Source: Acidobacteriota bacterium
Lineage (GTDB): Bacteria; Acidobacteriota; Terriglobia; 20CM-2-55-15
Length of the DNA: 58,140 bases
Assembly (NCBI GenBank): GCA_003223875.1
Contig: QHWY01000083.1
Coordinates: 1-58,140, forward strand
Direction of reading: 5' to 3'
Both the position numbers and the translations under genes were made by a program. A model generated the notes under the pieces. The model had not been told where the DNA came from. It saw nothing but the letters and a program-made list of their open reading frames with translations, and did not search any database. Each line of letters begins with the position of its first letter. Position 1 is the stretch's first letter. Positions 39,741-50,106 of this stretch are shown here, piece after piece.

Positions 39741-39900
39741 ATTCCCCTCCTCGCAGAGGAGGGGAGGATGCGCCACCAATAAGATGGCGCGAAGCCACCG
39801 AAAGCGGCGCAGAAGGGGTGGTCAGACCGGCACGTGCTGGATTTAGCCGAACTGACCACCCCGGCGCTTCGCGCCACCCCTCCTCTGCGAGGAGGGGAAT
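39741..39900. mobile_element. 160-bp element with 24-bp inverted ends
   Basis: ATTCCCCTCCTCGCAGAGGA-GGGG at 39741-39764 is the exact reverse complement of 39877-39900. Each end is itself a palindrome (CCCCTCCTC-GCA-GAGGAGGGG). The interior (GATGCGCCACC...GGTGGTCAGACC, and GACCACC...GGCGCTTCGCGCC) contains further short inverted repeats and no gene. No clear target duplication. The 24-bp end is identical to the one inside tolB and similar to the hairpin at base 1. Confidence 0.8.
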
Positions 39901-39927
39901 TCCTCAACGCAATTTTCAAACGCAACA

Positions 39928-40518
39928 CTAGCCACCATAGCTCCTTGCGATAACGGCGCCGAAGAAAATGTGCAGGGCCCCGAATCCCGCCGCCATGAAC
40001 CAATTAGCCCACCCAACAGGACTAAACAGCGCGATTCCACCCAACAGCATGAAGCACGTTCCCATGATGGGAACGACTTTGACCGAGAAAGCTCCACCGG
40101 TGACGACAGCGACGCCATAACAAAGCAGCCACACTCCCGGCATGAGGCCAAACAGCGCGTCTTTATAAAGAACAATTGTCAGGATTCCACCAGCAATCAT
40201 TGCCGGACAAAGACTCAGTGCAAACCGACGTCCTGCGCCATACAAGAGTGTGGATTGGAACGCCCTCGCCTTCTGCTGCATCGCCCAGCCCCCGATAGCC
40301 AGTGCCAGGATCGCTTCACCTAGCCAACTGGCAAACCACAGGTGCTTAGACGGGAGCCGGCTCGAAATCAGCGCGGTCAACAGCGCGCTGATTCCCATGA
40401 GAATGCCACCCCAGCCCGGCACCGCCGTGAACGAACCCGCACGCTCCATCGTTTCTCTGATGTATCTGAGGTTCTCAACTGCGCGTTGGTTGATCGACAC
40501 GACGTTCGCGTTTTTCAT
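39928..40518 (-). CDS. Multi-pass membrane protein of unknown function
   Basis: A protein of 196 residues from ATG 40518 (a TTG at 40554 is less likely). About six hydrophobic segments follow a short cytosolic N-terminus (SINQRAVENLRYIRETMERAG): WGGILMGISALLTALIS, WLGEAILALAIGG, ALSLCPAMIAGGILTIVL, MPGVWLLCYGVAVVTGG, VVPIMGTCFMLLGGIALF and WFMAAGFGALHIFFGAVIA. This resembles small membrane proteins commonly encoded next to HTH_34-type regulators in Acidobacteria. The regulator lies downstream on the same strand. Function unknown. Confidence 0.8.
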   Translation of the reverse strand: MKNANVVSINQRAVENLRYIRETMERAGSFTAVPGWGGILMGISALLTALISSRLPSKHLWFASWLGEAILALAIGGWAMQQKARAFQSTLLYGAGRRFALSLCPAMIAGGILTIVLYKDALFGLMPGVWLLCYGVAVVTGGAFSVKVVPIMGTCFMLLGGIALFSPVGWANWFMAAGFGALHIFFGAVIARSYGG

Positions 40519-40653
40519 CTCGATGAAGATAGGTGGGATGGCTTTGCCAGTCAAGTACTTTACCAGGTAAAGACAAGGAACCTCCTGTTGCGCAGCCCCT
40601 CGCGTTACGATATTCTCACCTGCGGTTCAATCTTTCCGAGGTAGGTAGAAGGA

Positions 40654-40809
40654 ATGCCAGACCTTTTACGGGCGCTTGCGATATCAGGTTCAATACTCAT
40701 CGCCGTTGTCATCCTAATCGTTGTTGTCTCTTTCGTCACGGTCCGCCGGGGAGAAGTGGCAATGGGGGAAGATGTGAAGCACACGGGCCCGCGGCCAGCG
40801 CACCATTAA
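40654..40809 (+). CDS. Small single-pass membrane protein (51 residues)
   Basis: ATG 40654, stop at 40807-40809, AGAAGG just before the start. A hydrophobic helix (GSILIAVVILIVVVSFVTV, about residues 12-30) is followed by RRGEVAMGEDVKHTG and PRPAHH. The composition and basic-inside pattern are those of a genuine small membrane protein. No family recognised. It is transcribed away from the membrane-protein gene upstream. Confidence 0.5.
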   Translation: MPDLLRALAISGSILIAVVILIVVVSFVTVRRGEVAMGEDVKHTGPRPAHH

Positions 40810-40823
40810 TGAGAGTCCCCTGA

Positions 40824-40975
40824 TTATTTCAGACCTAGTTTCTGGTTTGCCGCGAGCAACGTAATAGCTTCCTTCAGGCGTTTCTGCCGAGTTTCCTCTC
40901 GTTTTGGAACATGATCCAGCCGATGTACCGGCGGCGATGCGAGGGCGCCAGCTTTGTGAAATACACGGTTTCCAT
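40824..40975 (-). pseudogene. Frameshifted C-terminal remnant of a YdeI/OmpD-associated protein
   Basis: Read on the minus strand, one frame begins METVYFTKLAPSHRRRYIGW; after a shift of reading frame near 40905 another frame gives EETRQKRLKEAITLLAANQK and LGLK then stop (40824-40826). Together they match the C-terminal third of YdeI/OmpD-associated proteins (S-x-x-RR-x-Y-x-x-WI...EETR-x-x-R). Two thirds of the gene are missing and the frame is broken, so it is dead. It lies 6 bases downstream of accA. Confidence 0.6.
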
Positions 40976-40981
40976 ATTTCA

Positions 40982-41785
40982 CTATTCTCCGAACGCACCC
41001 ATGGCGCGGAACTTTTTATGTCGGCAAGAGACGAGGTCGTTGGGCGAGGCGTGTTGCAATTCACGGAGCTGACGTTCGAGGACTGAAGCGAGGCATTTCG
41101 CGATCGCGGCTGGATCATTTTGGGCGCCGCCTTCGGGTTCGGGAATGATTTCGTCAATCAAGTGAAGCTGCTTGAGATCTTCAGGTGTGAGTTTCAAGGC
41201 TTCCGCCGCTTCGGCCGCATGTTGTTGATCGCGCCATAGAATTGCGGAGCAGCTTTCAGGAGCGATGACAGAATAGATCGAATACTGCAGCATGTTGACG
41301 CGATCGCCGACGCCTATAGCGAGCGCGCCTCCCGAACCTCCCTCGCCGGTGATCGTCACGATGATGGGCACGCGAAGCTGAGACATTTCTCGTAAGTTGC
41401 AGGCGATCGCTTCCGCCTGTCCGCGCTCTTCAGCGTCGATGCCGGGGTACGCTCCAGGTGTATCAATAAACGTCAAGATGGGCCGTGTGAATTTCTCCGC
41501 GATTTTCATGACGCGAAGAGCCTTGCGGTAGCCCTCAGGTTTGGGCATTCCGAAGTTCCGGTATTGCCGCTGCTTCGTGTCTCTTCCCTTCTGATGACCG
41601 ATCATGCATACGGGTTGGCCACGCAGCATACCGAAACCGGCAACGATGGCGGGATCATCAGCGAATTTTCTATCCCCGTGGACTTCGGTAAAATCCGGGC
41701 ACAAGTGTTCGACGTAATCCAGAAAATAAGGACGGTGAGGATGACGCGCGAGCTGTACCTTTTGGTACGCCGTGAGGTGATCCAT
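40982..41785 (-). CDS. accA: Acetyl-CoA carboxylase carboxyltransferase subunit alpha
   Basis: A protein of 267 residues. With AccD it moves the carboxyl group from biotin to acetyl-CoA in fatty-acid synthesis. Strong match over the catalytic part: [97 protein letters not shown]. coli AccA (319 residues) has ~60 more N-terminal residues that form a helical region; here ATG falls 2 bases after the dnaE stop with no room for it. Either a short-form subunit or an N-terminal loss; no frame upstream encodes the missing part (it is dnaE). accD is not in the window. Confidence 0.9.
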   Translation of the reverse strand: MDHLTAYQKVQLARHPHRPYFLDYVEHLCPDFTEVHGDRKFADDPAIVAGFGMLRGQPVCMIGHQKGRDTKQRQYRNFGMPKPEGYRKALRVMKIAEKFTRPILTFIDTPGAYPGIDAEERGQAEAIACNLREMSQLRVPIIVTITGEGGSGGALAIGVGDRVNMLQYSIYSVIAPESCSAILWRDQQHAAEAAEALKLTPEDLKQLHLIDEIIPEPEGGAQNDPAAIAKCLASVLERQLRELQHASPNDLVSCRHKKFRAMGAFGE

Positions 41786-41787
41786 AT

Positions 41788-44700
41788 TTAGGACAGGTGT
41801 ACCGTGTTGCGTCCGCAGATACGTTCGACGGACTCCACGAACTCACGGTCCGGCGAGATCTTGACGTAGGGGTTCGGCCGGACCAAAGCGGTAAACCGGC
41901 CGGGAAATTCTAGCTCAAAGATTACTTCCGCCGACCCTCTTTTTTCATCCATGATCGGTTGAAGCTGTTCGGCCACATCGAGAGGAGCAGCCGAACCGTT
42001 GATTCGAATCGTGACGATACGACTCAGCGCTTCTTTCACTCTCTCCATCGGAAGGAGATCGGTAGCCAAGATCTTGCTCGACGATTCATCATTGTCGAGT
42101 CTACCGCGAACGAATATAGGTGCATCGACTTCGAGCAAAGGTTGAACTTTTGTATACGTCTCCGGAAACACGAGTACCTCGACAATTCCTTCCCAATCTT
42201 CGAGCAGAATGACACACATCGCCTCGCCCTTCTTGGTTCGCATGAGGCGAAGCGCGGAGACCAGACCTCCAATCGCAACGTCGAATCCCGAGGGCTTCTC
42301 CGACAAGACTCCGGTGGTCGCGTTTCCATACGTCTTCACTTCGTTTGCGTATTTCCGAAGCGGATGTCCCGTGATATAGAAACCGAGCGTTTCTTTTTCA
42401 TGCTTCAGCTTCAAACCTTCCGGCCAGGGATCCGCCGGATCGAGGTTGTGGTTTCCGTTGACGGTAACACTAGTCATCCCGAATAGCCCGCCCTGGCCTA
42501 TTTCCCTCTCGCGCTGCGTCCGCTGGCCCCAGTCCATAGCGCGATCGATATTCGCGTAGAGAAGAGCTCGATCCGCATCGATGCTATCGAAGGCGCCCGC
42601 CTTGACGAGGCTTTCAATCACGCGTTTGTTCACAGTGCGAAGGTCAACGCGCTCACAAAAATCGAAAAGCGATTTGAATGGTTTGCAGGCGACGATCGAG
42701 GTAATGGCCGTTTCGCCAACGTTTTTGATTGCCGCGAGACCGAAGCGGATGCCGTCCTTCGTGGGCGTGAAATTCACGTCGCTTGAATTGATATCGGGGG
42801 GCTGAATGGCGATGCCCATGTCGCGGCATTCGTTGATGTACTTCACGACCTTGTCCTGGTTCCCGCGTTCACTCGTCAGAAGCGCCGCCATGAAATACTG
42901 CGGGTGGCGAGCTTTCAGATAGGCCGTGCGGTAGGCCAGAACGGCATACGCCGCCGAATGCGATTTATTGAAGCCGTAACCGGCAAATTGTTCCATCAAG
43001 TCGAAAATTCGCGTGATCTTCTTTTCGTCTGCGAATCCTTTTGCGCGAGCGCCGCTCAAGAATTTCTCGCGTTGGGCAGCCATTTCTTCTGCCTTCTTCT
43101 TCCCCATTGCGCGGCGCAGCAAATCCGCTTCGCCCAGTGAATAGCCCGAGATGATATTGGCGATCTGCATGACTTGTTCTTGGTAAACGATCACGCCGTA
43201 GGTTTCTTCAAGAACCGCCTTAAGCTCAGGCAGTTCGTACTCGATCTTTTTCACGCCATGTTTGCGCTTGATGAAATCGTCGATCATGCCCCCACCGATA
43301 GGGCCCGGGCGGTATAGAGCGTTGAGGGCGGTCAAGTGTTCAATGCTGGAAGGCTTGAACTTGCGAAGAATGTCTTTCATGCCCGAGCTTTCAAACTGAA
43401 ACACGCCATCGGTCAAGCCGGCGGAGAAAAGCTCGTAGGTCTTTTCATCGTCGAGCGGAACCGTATCCATGTTCAGCTCGAGATCTTCATACTGCTTCAG
43501 CATTTTCAGCGTGTCGTCGATGATCGTGAGGGTCGTAAGCGCGAGAAAATCCATCTTAAGGAGACCGATTTTCTCGACATCCATCATCGGGTACATTGTC
43601 GTGATTTCATCTTTGTTCGACTTATAGAGAGGAACGAACTCCGTTAATGGTTGGGGTGAAATCACAACACCGGCGGCATGCGTTGAAGCGTGACGCGCTA
43701 AGCCCTCGAGCCGTTTGGCAATTTCGATGAGTTCCCTAACCCGGCTGTCACTTTGAATCAACCCTTTCAAGTCGGGACTCTGATCCATCGCCTTTTCGAG
43801 CGTAATATGCAACTCCGCGGGCACCATTTTGGCGATTCTGTCGACTTCCGCATAAGTCATTTCCATACCGCGGCCCGTATCTCGAATGACGCCGCGCGCA
43901 GCCATGGTACCGAACGTGATGATCTGAGAAACATTTTCCCGGCCATATTTTTTGGTGACGTAATCAATGACAGCGGCCCGCCGGTTCATACAAAAATCGA
44001 TGTCGATATCCGGCAACGTCACGCGCTCGGGATTTAGGAAACGCTCAAACAGGAGGCCGTATTGCAGCGGATCTAAATCGGTGATCCGCATGCAATAGGA
44101 AACCAGACTGCCGGCAGCGGAACCCCGACCCGGGCCAACCGGAATATCGTTCTCGCGGGCATATCGGATGAGATCCCAAACGATCAGGAAATACCCCGAG
44201 TAGTTCATGCCTTGAATGATGCGTATTTCTTCTTCCAGCCGCGCCTCATACGCCGACAGCGGATTTTTGAGCAGGCCACGGTCTACAAGCGGTTTCAGAA
44301 ATTCGAGGCGCTCATGAAAACCGTCCCGGACGATTTTCGCGAAGTAGGTGTCGATCGTATAGCCCGGGGGAACCGTGAATTCCGGGAAGGGATTTTGAAC
44401 CTTCTGAAGTTTGAGATTGCAGCGTTCAGCGATCTCGATGCTTTGATCGAGGACAAATGGAACCTCGCCGAAGACACGGTTCATCTCTTCTCGCGTCTTG
44501 AAGTAGAACTGATCCGTGTAAAACTTCATCCGGTTTGGGTCGTTGACGGTTTTTCCCGTTTGAATACACAAGAGGATGTCGTGGGCCCGGCAATCATCCT
44601 GATGCATATAGTGACAGTCGTTAGTTGCGACTGGCCGAATCCCGGTGCGTTCCGCGATCCGGAGCATATCCGGAATGATCTTGCGTTGTTTCTCCAGACC

Positions 44701-45231
44701 GTGGTTGTGGAGTTCCAAGAAGAAGCGGTCTTTACCGAAAATGTTGTGCAATTCAGCGGCAGCCCTTTCGCCTTGGTCCACGCGGCCGGCGAGAACGTTT
44801 GAAGCAACTTCGCCGTTGAGACAGGCCGAGAGGCCGATGAGGCCTTCGCTGTGTTGACTCAGCAGCTCCTTATCAATGCGAGGCTTGTAATAGAAACCCT
44901 CGAGGTAGCCCTTCGAGACAAGTTTGACGAGGTTCCGGTAACCCTTTTCGTTTTCACAAAGGACGATCAGATGATGCGGGCGGCCGCTGGCGGGATCGCG
45001 ATCGAACCGGTTTGTTTTCGCGACATACATCTCGCAACCGATTATCGGTTTGACACCGGCCTTGGACGCGGCTTCGTAGAATCCGATGGCGCCGAAAAGA
45101 TTTCCGTGATCGGTGACGGCGACAGCCGGCATTTTGTATTTCGCAGCGGTCTTGGCCAGCGTGTCGTGATCGCACGCGCCATCGAGAAGACTGAACCCGG
45201 AGTGCAAGTGGAGATGAACAAATGTCGACAT
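41788..45231 (-). CDS. dnaE: DNA polymerase III alpha subunit
   Basis: A protein of 1147 residues, normal DnaE1 length. PHP domain at the start ([31 protein letters not shown]); palm with [12 protein letters not shown] and the catalytic acids in [13 protein letters not shown]; fingers and HhH region ([16 protein letters not shown] [31 protein letters not shown]); OB fold near residue 1000-1080 ([20 protein letters not shown]). It is the replicative polymerase. The start codon abuts the guaA stop (TAG-ATG) and the end abuts accA. Confidence 0.97.
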   Translation of the reverse strand: MSTFVHLHLHSGFSLLDGACDHDTLAKTAAKYKMPAVAVTDHGNLFGAIGFYEAASKAGVKPIIGCEMYVAKTNRFDRDPASGRPHHLIVLCENEKGYRNLVKLVSKGYLEGFYYKPRIDKELLSQHSEGLIGLSACLNGEVASNVLAGRVDQGERAAAELHNIFGKDRFFLELHNHGLEKQRKIIPDMLRIAERTGIRPVATNDCHYMHQDDCRAHDILLCIQTGKTVNDPNRMKFYTDQFYFKTREEMNRVFGEVPFVLDQSIEIAERCNLKLQKVQNPFPEFTVPPGYTIDTYFAKIVRDGFHERLEFLKPLVDRGLLKNPLSAYEARLEEEIRIIQGMNYSGYFLIVWDLIRYARENDIPVGPGRGSAAGSLVSYCMRITDLDPLQYGLLFERFLNPERVTLPDIDIDFCMNRRAAVIDYVTKKYGRENVSQIITFGTMAARGVIRDTGRGMEMTYAEVDRIAKMVPAELHITLEKAMDQSPDLKGLIQSDSRVRELIEIAKRLEGLARHASTHAAGVVISPQPLTEFVPLYKSNKDEITTMYPMMDVEKIGLLKMDFLALTTLTIIDDTLKMLKQYEDLELNMDTVPLDDEKTYELFSAGLTDGVFQFESSGMKDILRKFKPSSIEHLTALNALYRPGPIGGGMIDDFIKRKHGVKKIEYELPELKAVLEETYGVIVYQEQVMQIANIISGYSLGEADLLRRAMGKKKAEEMAAQREKFLSGARAKGFADEKKITRIFDLMEQFAGYGFNKSHSAAYAVLAYRTAYLKARHPQYFMAALLTSERGNQDKVVKYINECRDMGIAIQPPDINSSDVNFTPTKDGIRFGLAAIKNVGETAITSIVACKPFKSLFDFCERVDLRTVNKRVIESLVKAGAFDSIDADRALLYANIDRAMDWGQRTQREREIGQGGLFGMTSVTVNGNHNLDPADPWPEGLKLKHEKETLGFYITGHPLRKYANEVKTYGNATTGVLSEKPSGFDVAIGGLVSALRLMRTKKGEAMCVILLEDWEGIVEVLVFPETYTKVQPLLEVDAPIFVRGRLDNDESSSKILATDLLPMERVKEALSRIVTIRINGSAAPLDVAEQLQPIMDEKRGSAEVIFELEFPGRFTALVRPNPYVKISPDREFVESVERICGRNTVHLS

Positions 45232-46764
45232 CTATTCCCATTCAATCGTCGCTGGCGGTTTGGATGTGATGTCGTAAACGACACGGTTGATGCCCTTTAC
45301 TTCATTGACAATGCGATTCGAGATGACGGCCATGACATCGTAGGGAAGCCGAACCCAATCGGCCGTCATGCCGTCGGCACTGTGGACCGCGCGAATCGCA
45401 AGGGTATGTTCGTAAGTGCGAATATCGCCCATGACCCCGACACTCTTGACCGGAAGCAGCACGCCAAAAGATTGCCAGATCTGCCGGTATAGGCCGGCTT
45501 TTTTGATCTCTGTAACCAAGATGTCATCCGCCTCTTGCAGCATACGTATCCCTTCCTCGGTAATCTCGCCCATGATTCGCACTGCAAGACCCGGTCCCGG
45601 AAACGGCTGCCGCCAGACCATGTCTTCGGGCAAGCCGAGTTGAAGCCCGACACGCCGCACTTCATCCTTGAACAATTCGCGTAATGGTTCGATCAGCTTT
45701 AAGTGCATCCGTTCCGGCAAACCGCCCACATTGTGGTGCGATTTGATCGTCTGTGAAGGGCCTTTGACGGAAACGGATTCGATGACATCCGGATACAACG
45801 TTCCCTGCACAAGAAAATCGACGGAACCAATCCGCTTCGCCTCCTCTTCAAAGACACGAATGAACTCATTTCCGATGAGCTTACGCTTCTTCTCCGGATC
45901 GGTAACGCCCGCGAGTATGTTGAGAAACTGTTCAGAAGCATCGACACCGTGGACGTTTAAATGGAGATTGTTCTGCAACAGCGAAAGGACCTTCTGGTAC
46001 TCATTCTTTCGTAACAAGCCGGTGTTGACGAAGACACCGATGAGACGACCGCCGATCGCGCGGGAAACCAACGTCGCGGCAACCGTCGAGTCCACCCCTC
46101 CGCTGATGGCGCATAGAGCACGGCCGTTGCCGATCTGGCTTCGAATGCGATCGACTGCAGTTTCGATAAACGAACCTATCGTCCAATCGCCGCGGCAGCG
46201 GCATACATCAAAAACAAAACGGCGTAGCAGCGCCTCTCCGTTTTCGGTGTGGGTAACTTCCGGATGAAACTGAACCCCGAAAACTTTCCGGACCGGATCC
46301 TCCATGGCCGCAATTGTCGTTTCGGTCCGCGCAGTCACTTCAAAGCCCGGCGGTGGCTCCAGGATGCGGTCCCCATGACTCATCCAAACGCGGCGCAAAC
46401 CATCGAGGAGGCATGATGGTCTGACTGATTCGAGAGGGCGCGATCCGTATTCACGCTGGGTTGCGGGTTCAACGCGTCCTCCGAGTTCTTTGCCTATCAA
46501 CTGCATCCCGTAGCAAATTCCCAAAACGGGAATTCCAAGCTTGAGAATCCCGGGATCGCAAATCGGCGCCCCGGTCTCGTAAACCGAAGATGGGCCGCCG
46601 GACAACACAATACCTTTGGGCTCTCGCGATTTCAGCTTGTCGAGAGAAATGCTAAACGGCACGATTTCTGTGTAAACGTTTGCTTCACGAATCCTGCGTC
46701 CGATGAGTTGTGTGTATTGTCCGCCGAAATCGAGGATTAGAATCGTTTCAAAGTTCGACGACAT
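45232..46764 (-). CDS. guaA: GMP synthase (glutamine-hydrolysing)
   Basis: A protein of 510 residues. Class I glutamine amidotransferase domain with nucleophile Cys in [12 protein letters not shown] and His/Glu in [14 protein letters not shown]-pyrophosphatase domain with the P-loop [13 protein letters not shown]-terminal dimerisation domain ending in [14 protein letters not shown]. Converts XMP to GMP with glutamine and ATP. It overlaps the membrane-protein gene upstream by 17 bases. Confidence 0.97.
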   Translation of the reverse strand: MSSNFETILILDFGGQYTQLIGRRIREANVYTEIVPFSISLDKLKSREPKGIVLSGGPSSVYETGAPICDPGILKLGIPVLGICYGMQLIGKELGGRVEPATQREYGSRPLESVRPSCLLDGLRRVWMSHGDRILEPPPGFEVTARTETTIAAMEDPVRKVFGVQFHPEVTHTENGEALLRRFVFDVCRCRGDWTIGSFIETAVDRIRSQIGNGRALCAISGGVDSTVAATLVSRAIGGRLIGVFVNTGLLRKNEYQKVLSLLQNNLHLNVHGVDASEQFLNILAGVTDPEKKRKLIGNEFIRVFEEEAKRIGSVDFLVQGTLYPDVIESVSVKGPSQTIKSHHNVGGLPERMHLKLIEPLRELFKDEVRRVGLQLGLPEDMVWRQPFPGPGLAVRIMGEITEEGIRMLQEADDILVTEIKKAGLYRQIWQSFGVLLPVKSVGVMGDIRTYEHTLAIRAVHSADGMTADWVRLPYDVMAVISNRIVNEVKGINRVVYDITSKPPATIEWE

Positions 46765-47566
46765 TTTGCCTCATTATACCAACCGCCGAGAACCTCACGA
46801 GGAGTAGATAACTATGCACGACAGAGATGAAAACGATTCCGGCAGCCGCTATTCCGAGCATTAGTAACGCATCTCTCCAGCCGGAAATATTCAGGAAACC
46901 CGCACCGACGATCACGGCGCACGATCCGCTGATCGTCGCTTCGACCAGCAAGAGTATTCCTATCACACCAGCAACCCGAAACAGGTCCGTTCCGAGAAGA
47001 TCAACGGCATCGCTGCGAACGACGGTCTCGATAATCGTCAATAGAAATCCAAGCGCAGCCAGAGTAACAACGACAATAACCGCTGCGCCTCGCGTGTCCG
47101 GCCACAATTGCGCCCATTCGGCAAATGGAGTGACGAAGTAACGGGCGAAACCAATAGCGGCGAAGGCAAGCGCCGCGTTCATGAAACAGAGAGTCTTCAA
47201 ACAGTTCGATAGTAGAAACGTACTGAAGCTACCTGAGATCAATCTCGCTCGAAATGCCGCTTCAAGAACAAACCAGATGATTAAGGATGCGAATAGCACC
47301 GTCGCAACGGCGCCGAAGACTTGCGCCCGATGGATCGACCAAAATTGCCGGAGCAGAGCGAAAGCAACAGCTGTATTAACGGAACGATTTCCTGTATCCG
47401 GCCCGGCGATCGACTGGGTTCTAGAACCAAACCACGCCGCCAACAAAATCAAAGCTGCTGCAGTAATTGCAACCCAAATCGCTTTCCAGAGCAGATCGAT
47501 AAACACGAAGGCGACGCGACGATGGGCTCGCCGGAAGCCCTCGCGAAGCAACTGGTCGAGCATCAC
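46748..47566 (-). CDS. Six-to-seven-helix membrane protein of unknown function
   Basis: A protein of 272 residues with a basic N-terminus ([11 protein letters not shown]) and about six to seven membrane segments: [91 protein letters not shown] and [20 protein letters not shown]. No motif recognised. It is nested in a run of overlapping genes (17 bases with guaA, 4 with the Usg-like gene), so it is expressed with them; function unknown. Confidence 0.75.
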   Translation of the reverse strand: MMLDQLLREGFRRAHRRVAFVFIDLLWKAIWVAITAAALILLAAWFGSRTQSIAGPDTGNRSVNTAVAFALLRQFWSIHRAQVFGAVATVLFASLIIWFVLEAAFRARLISGSFSTFLLSNCLKTLCFMNAALAFAAIGFARYFVTPFAEWAQLWPDTRGAAVIVVVTLAALGFLLTIIETVVRSDAVDLLGTDLFRVAGVIGILLLVEATISGSCAVIVGAGFLNISGWRDALLMLGIAAAGIVFISVVHSYLLLVRFSAVGIMRQNVVEL

Positions 47567-48561
47567 ATTTCTAGAGCAGGGGCCAACATGATCTGCTCTG
47601 CGGTTTGGATCGCGTTCGAGGCCGCTATTCGCAGATTATCCGCCACAACCCAAAGTCCGTACGTGTCGCTGGACGGCAGGAACTGAACGCGTCCGATGTG
47701 AATTGTTTCAGTTCCCACCACACCCACGGGCGACGGACCTCCAGAAAAGGAGGAAGTTGAGAAGTGCGTGTTGCGACGAAGCTGCGCCGACAATTCCTCA
47801 GGTGAGGGTGCCGCCAGCAATCGGACAAAAATCGAAAATGCGTGCGAGTGAAATACTGGAGCCTGGACGACAGAGATAATGGGTCGTGGAAAAGTCTTGC
47901 CGAGAATTTCGGTGAGCTGTTCCGCGATCCGCCACTCGGTTCGCGCCGCAGCTTCTGTCTCTGGCAGGATGTTGAAAGCAAGCTGGCCCTGGAAGATCTT
48001 GTTCTCGACTTTCTGGAAATTCAAAAGATTCACAGTTTGTTCCTGAAGTTCATCGAGGCCGGCGTTGCCGCGCTCGGAGGCTGGCTCGAGCACGGTGACT
48101 GCCGCGGACTGCACTGCAAATCTGTTATGCAAATCCGATAACACACGGCCGAGAACAATGGCCGCAGGATGAGGATTCACGTAATAACCTTTTCGCCGGA
48201 GAACGCTCGCCCCGGATACGCCGTGAAGAAAGAGGATTCCTGTTTGTCCGGTCTGAGTCAGATCGATCGTCAACTCCGGAAATTGGGCGCCACTGGCTAC
48301 ATACGACTGCATGATCTCTGGACTGCATGTGAAGAATGCAATATCGATGTCCGCGAGAGCCTTAGGTGAAATAACCTGCGTGATTTGAATGTCTCCGGCG
48401 AACTCCTGAAGCAGCCCGGCATATTCCTCGGTTTCAAGGAGAGCTAACCGGCCAACCGGCAGACCCCGATCTTCCAGCATTTGGCGCAGTTCTTTTCCCA
48501 AAAGGGAGGTGGACCCAATGAGCGCAATATTAGGAGATTTCCGCAGACGATCCTGATTCAT
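47563..48561 (-). CDS. Aspartate-semialdehyde-dehydrogenase-like protein lacking the catalytic Cys (Usg type)
   Basis: A protein of 332 residues. N-terminal Rossmann fold (NIALIGSTSLLGKELRQML) and C-terminal Asd dimerisation domain (QLAFNILPETEAAA, VVQAPVFHSHAFSIFV, LWVVADNLRIAASNAIQTAEQ). The catalytic site NxNCxT of true Asd reads YVNPHPAAIVLG, with no Cys. This is also the state of E. coli Usg, which it resembles through the whole C-terminus. Therefore it is unlikely to make aspartate semialdehyde; a structural or regulatory role is inferred. Overlaps the membrane-protein gene by 4 bases and abuts pssA (1 base). Confidence 0.8.
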   Translation of the reverse strand: MNQDRLRKSPNIALIGSTSLLGKELRQMLEDRGLPVGRLALLETEEYAGLLQEFAGDIQITQVISPKALADIDIAFFTCSPEIMQSYVASGAQFPELTIDLTQTGQTGILFLHGVSGASVLRRKGYYVNPHPAAIVLGRVLSDLHNRFAVQSAAVTVLEPASERGNAGLDELQEQTVNLLNFQKVENKIFQGQLAFNILPETEAAARTEWRIAEQLTEILGKTFPRPIISVVQAPVFHSHAFSIFVRLLAAPSPEELSAQLRRNTHFSTSSFSGGPSPVGVVGTETIHIGRVQFLPSSDTYGLWVVADNLRIAASNAIQTAEQIMLAPALEM

Positions 48562-49401
48562 TTAACTTTTGATGTTACCATGTGCGGGCTCTGAACGACT
48601 GGCGCTGGACGGCAGGAAACGACGCACCGTGTGGACGAGTTCATAAACAAGGCCGGAACTGACGTATATCGAGGCCATTGCGAGCAGCATGATCTCAGAA
48701 TACAAGTAAATCAGGCTGATCAGCATGGCCGTTCCAAACAGCGCAAGACTCGGACGGGCTTTCTTGACGTCAAATTCTTTGAAGCTGTAATACCGGACGG
48801 TGCTGATCATCAAAAAAGCCATAAACAGTATTAAGAACGACCACAGGAGCGCCGAGCCGACCATCAACGTGGGTGTTTTGAAGAAATGTACAACAGCGAC
48901 AATCATTCCGGCCGCTGCCGGGATCGGCAGACCAACGAAGTAACGTTTCGAACTCGTCTCTGAAGGTTTCTTTGCCTGAAGATTAAAGCGTGCGAGGCGA
49001 AGGGCGCCACAAACCACAAAGGCAAAGCTGGCTAGCGATCCAAGTTGATGCACGTGCCTGGCTGCGCTTCCTTCGATGCCCTCACTGGGACCGAAACCCC
49101 AGCTAAAAGCCAATACGGCAGGAGCTATGCCGAAGGTAATGACATCGGCCAACGAGTCGAGTTGGAGACCAAAGTCGCTCGTGGTCCGGGTTAATCGGGC
49201 AATGCGGCCGTCCAGTCCGTCTAGAATGTATCCAATTGCAATGAGCACGGCGGCGTAGTCCCAATTTCCGCGAAGCGTCGAGATGACGGAATAATACCCG
49301 CAAAAGATGTTTCCGATCGTAAAGAGGTTGGGAACGATCGAGAGACTCCTTTGAATCCGAGGACGATCTTGGATGCGCCGTCTTGGCCGTCTGTCTAGCA
49401 T
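48562..49401 (-). CDS. pssA: CDP-diacylglycerol-serine O-phosphatidyltransferase
   Basis: A protein of 279 residues in the inner membrane. The CDP-alcohol phosphotransferase signature D-G-x2-A-R-x8-G-x3-D-x3-D is complete in ILDGLDGRIARLTRTTSDFG followed by LQLDSLADVITFG. It makes phosphatidylserine from CDP-diacylglycerol and serine. About seven membrane helices. Psd, the next enzyme in the pathway, is encoded 15 bases upstream on the same strand, so the two form a phosphatidylethanolamine unit. Confidence 0.94.
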   Translation of the reverse strand: MLDRRPRRRIQDRPRIQRSLSIVPNLFTIGNIFCGYYSVISTLRGNWDYAAVLIAIGYILDGLDGRIARLTRTTSDFGLQLDSLADVITFGIAPAVLAFSWGFGPSEGIEGSAARHVHQLGSLASFAFVVCGALRLARFNLQAKKPSETSSKRYFVGLPIPAAAGMIVAVVHFFKTPTLMVGSALLWSFLILFMAFLMISTVRYYSFKEFDVKKARPSLALFGTAMLISLIYLYSEIMLLAMASIYVSSGLVYELVHTVRRFLPSSASRSEPAHGNIKS

Positions 49402-49416
49402 GAATCCCTTTCGTCC

Positions 49417-50019
49417 TTACAACATCATTCCGATCGGAGTCGAGCCCCCGAGAACCCGCGCGCCGGCACGAACCGTGACGTCGGTACCGGCAGGAAAAAG
49501 CACGTCCACTCTCGATCCAAATCGGATTAACCCAATTAATTCTCCCTTCGCGACCGTATCGCCCACCTTCTTCCAGCATACGATTCGCCGCGCCAGGATG
49601 CCCGCAATTTGTGTGAAGACAAGCTTCACATCGCCCGCGCTGACCATAATCGTGTTGCGTTCATTTTCGATACTTGCCGCGTGATTGAAGGCGGGTTTGA
49701 ACTTGCCTCGTTTGTAATCGATCGCGTCGATCCGGCCCCCTATCGGGCTGCGGTTGACGTGCACGTCAAAAATTGAAAGAAAGATGCTAAGCTTCGTGAC
49801 GTTGCCTACCCTTTCTATCTTGACAATCCTTCCGTCAGCGGGTGAAACAATCACTCTAGGATCCGTCGGGATTTCCCGCGCCGGATTCCGGAAGAAGAAT
49901 GCCACAAATGCCGCAAGGAACAGCAATAAAATCCCAGCCAAATACAAACCCAACGCGGCCGCCAGACTGGCCGAGAGCAGTAGCGGGACAATAAACCTCA
50001 ATGCTTCTTTGTGAATCAT
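49417..50019 (-). CDS. psd: Phosphatidylserine decarboxylase proenzyme (short type)
   Basis: A protein of 200 residues. Two N-terminal hydrophobic segments then the decarboxylase domain (FFRNPAREIPTDPRVIVSPADGRI, IFLSIFDVHVNRSPIGGRI). The self-cleavage site is GGSTPIG near the C-terminus; cleavage before Ser yields the pyruvoyl group. This is the archaeal-type/Sinorhizobium-like short Psd. It decarboxylates phosphatidylserine to phosphatidylethanolamine. Confidence 0.93.
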   Translation of the reverse strand: MIHKEALRFIVPLLLSASLAAALGLYLAGILLLFLAAFVAFFFRNPAREIPTDPRVIVSPADGRIVKIERVGNVTKLSIFLSIFDVHVNRSPIGGRIDAIDYKRGKFKPAFNHAASIENERNTIMVSAGDVKLVFTQIAGILARRIVCWKKVGDTVAKGELIGLIRFGSRVDVLFPAGTDVTVRAGARVLGGSTPIGMML

Positions 50020-50106
50020 GGATGTGGCTGAAGGGAGAGAGTGGCGGTTCCCCGGAGGAATCTGGGGACAAACACCGAATCGATCGGGTGCCCGTCCCCA
50101 GAATGC

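Noticed and set aside
44212..44802. Long open frames on the plus strand inside dnaE
   Set aside because: Mirror-image frames of a strongly conserved gene; codon pattern matches the antisense of DnaE.
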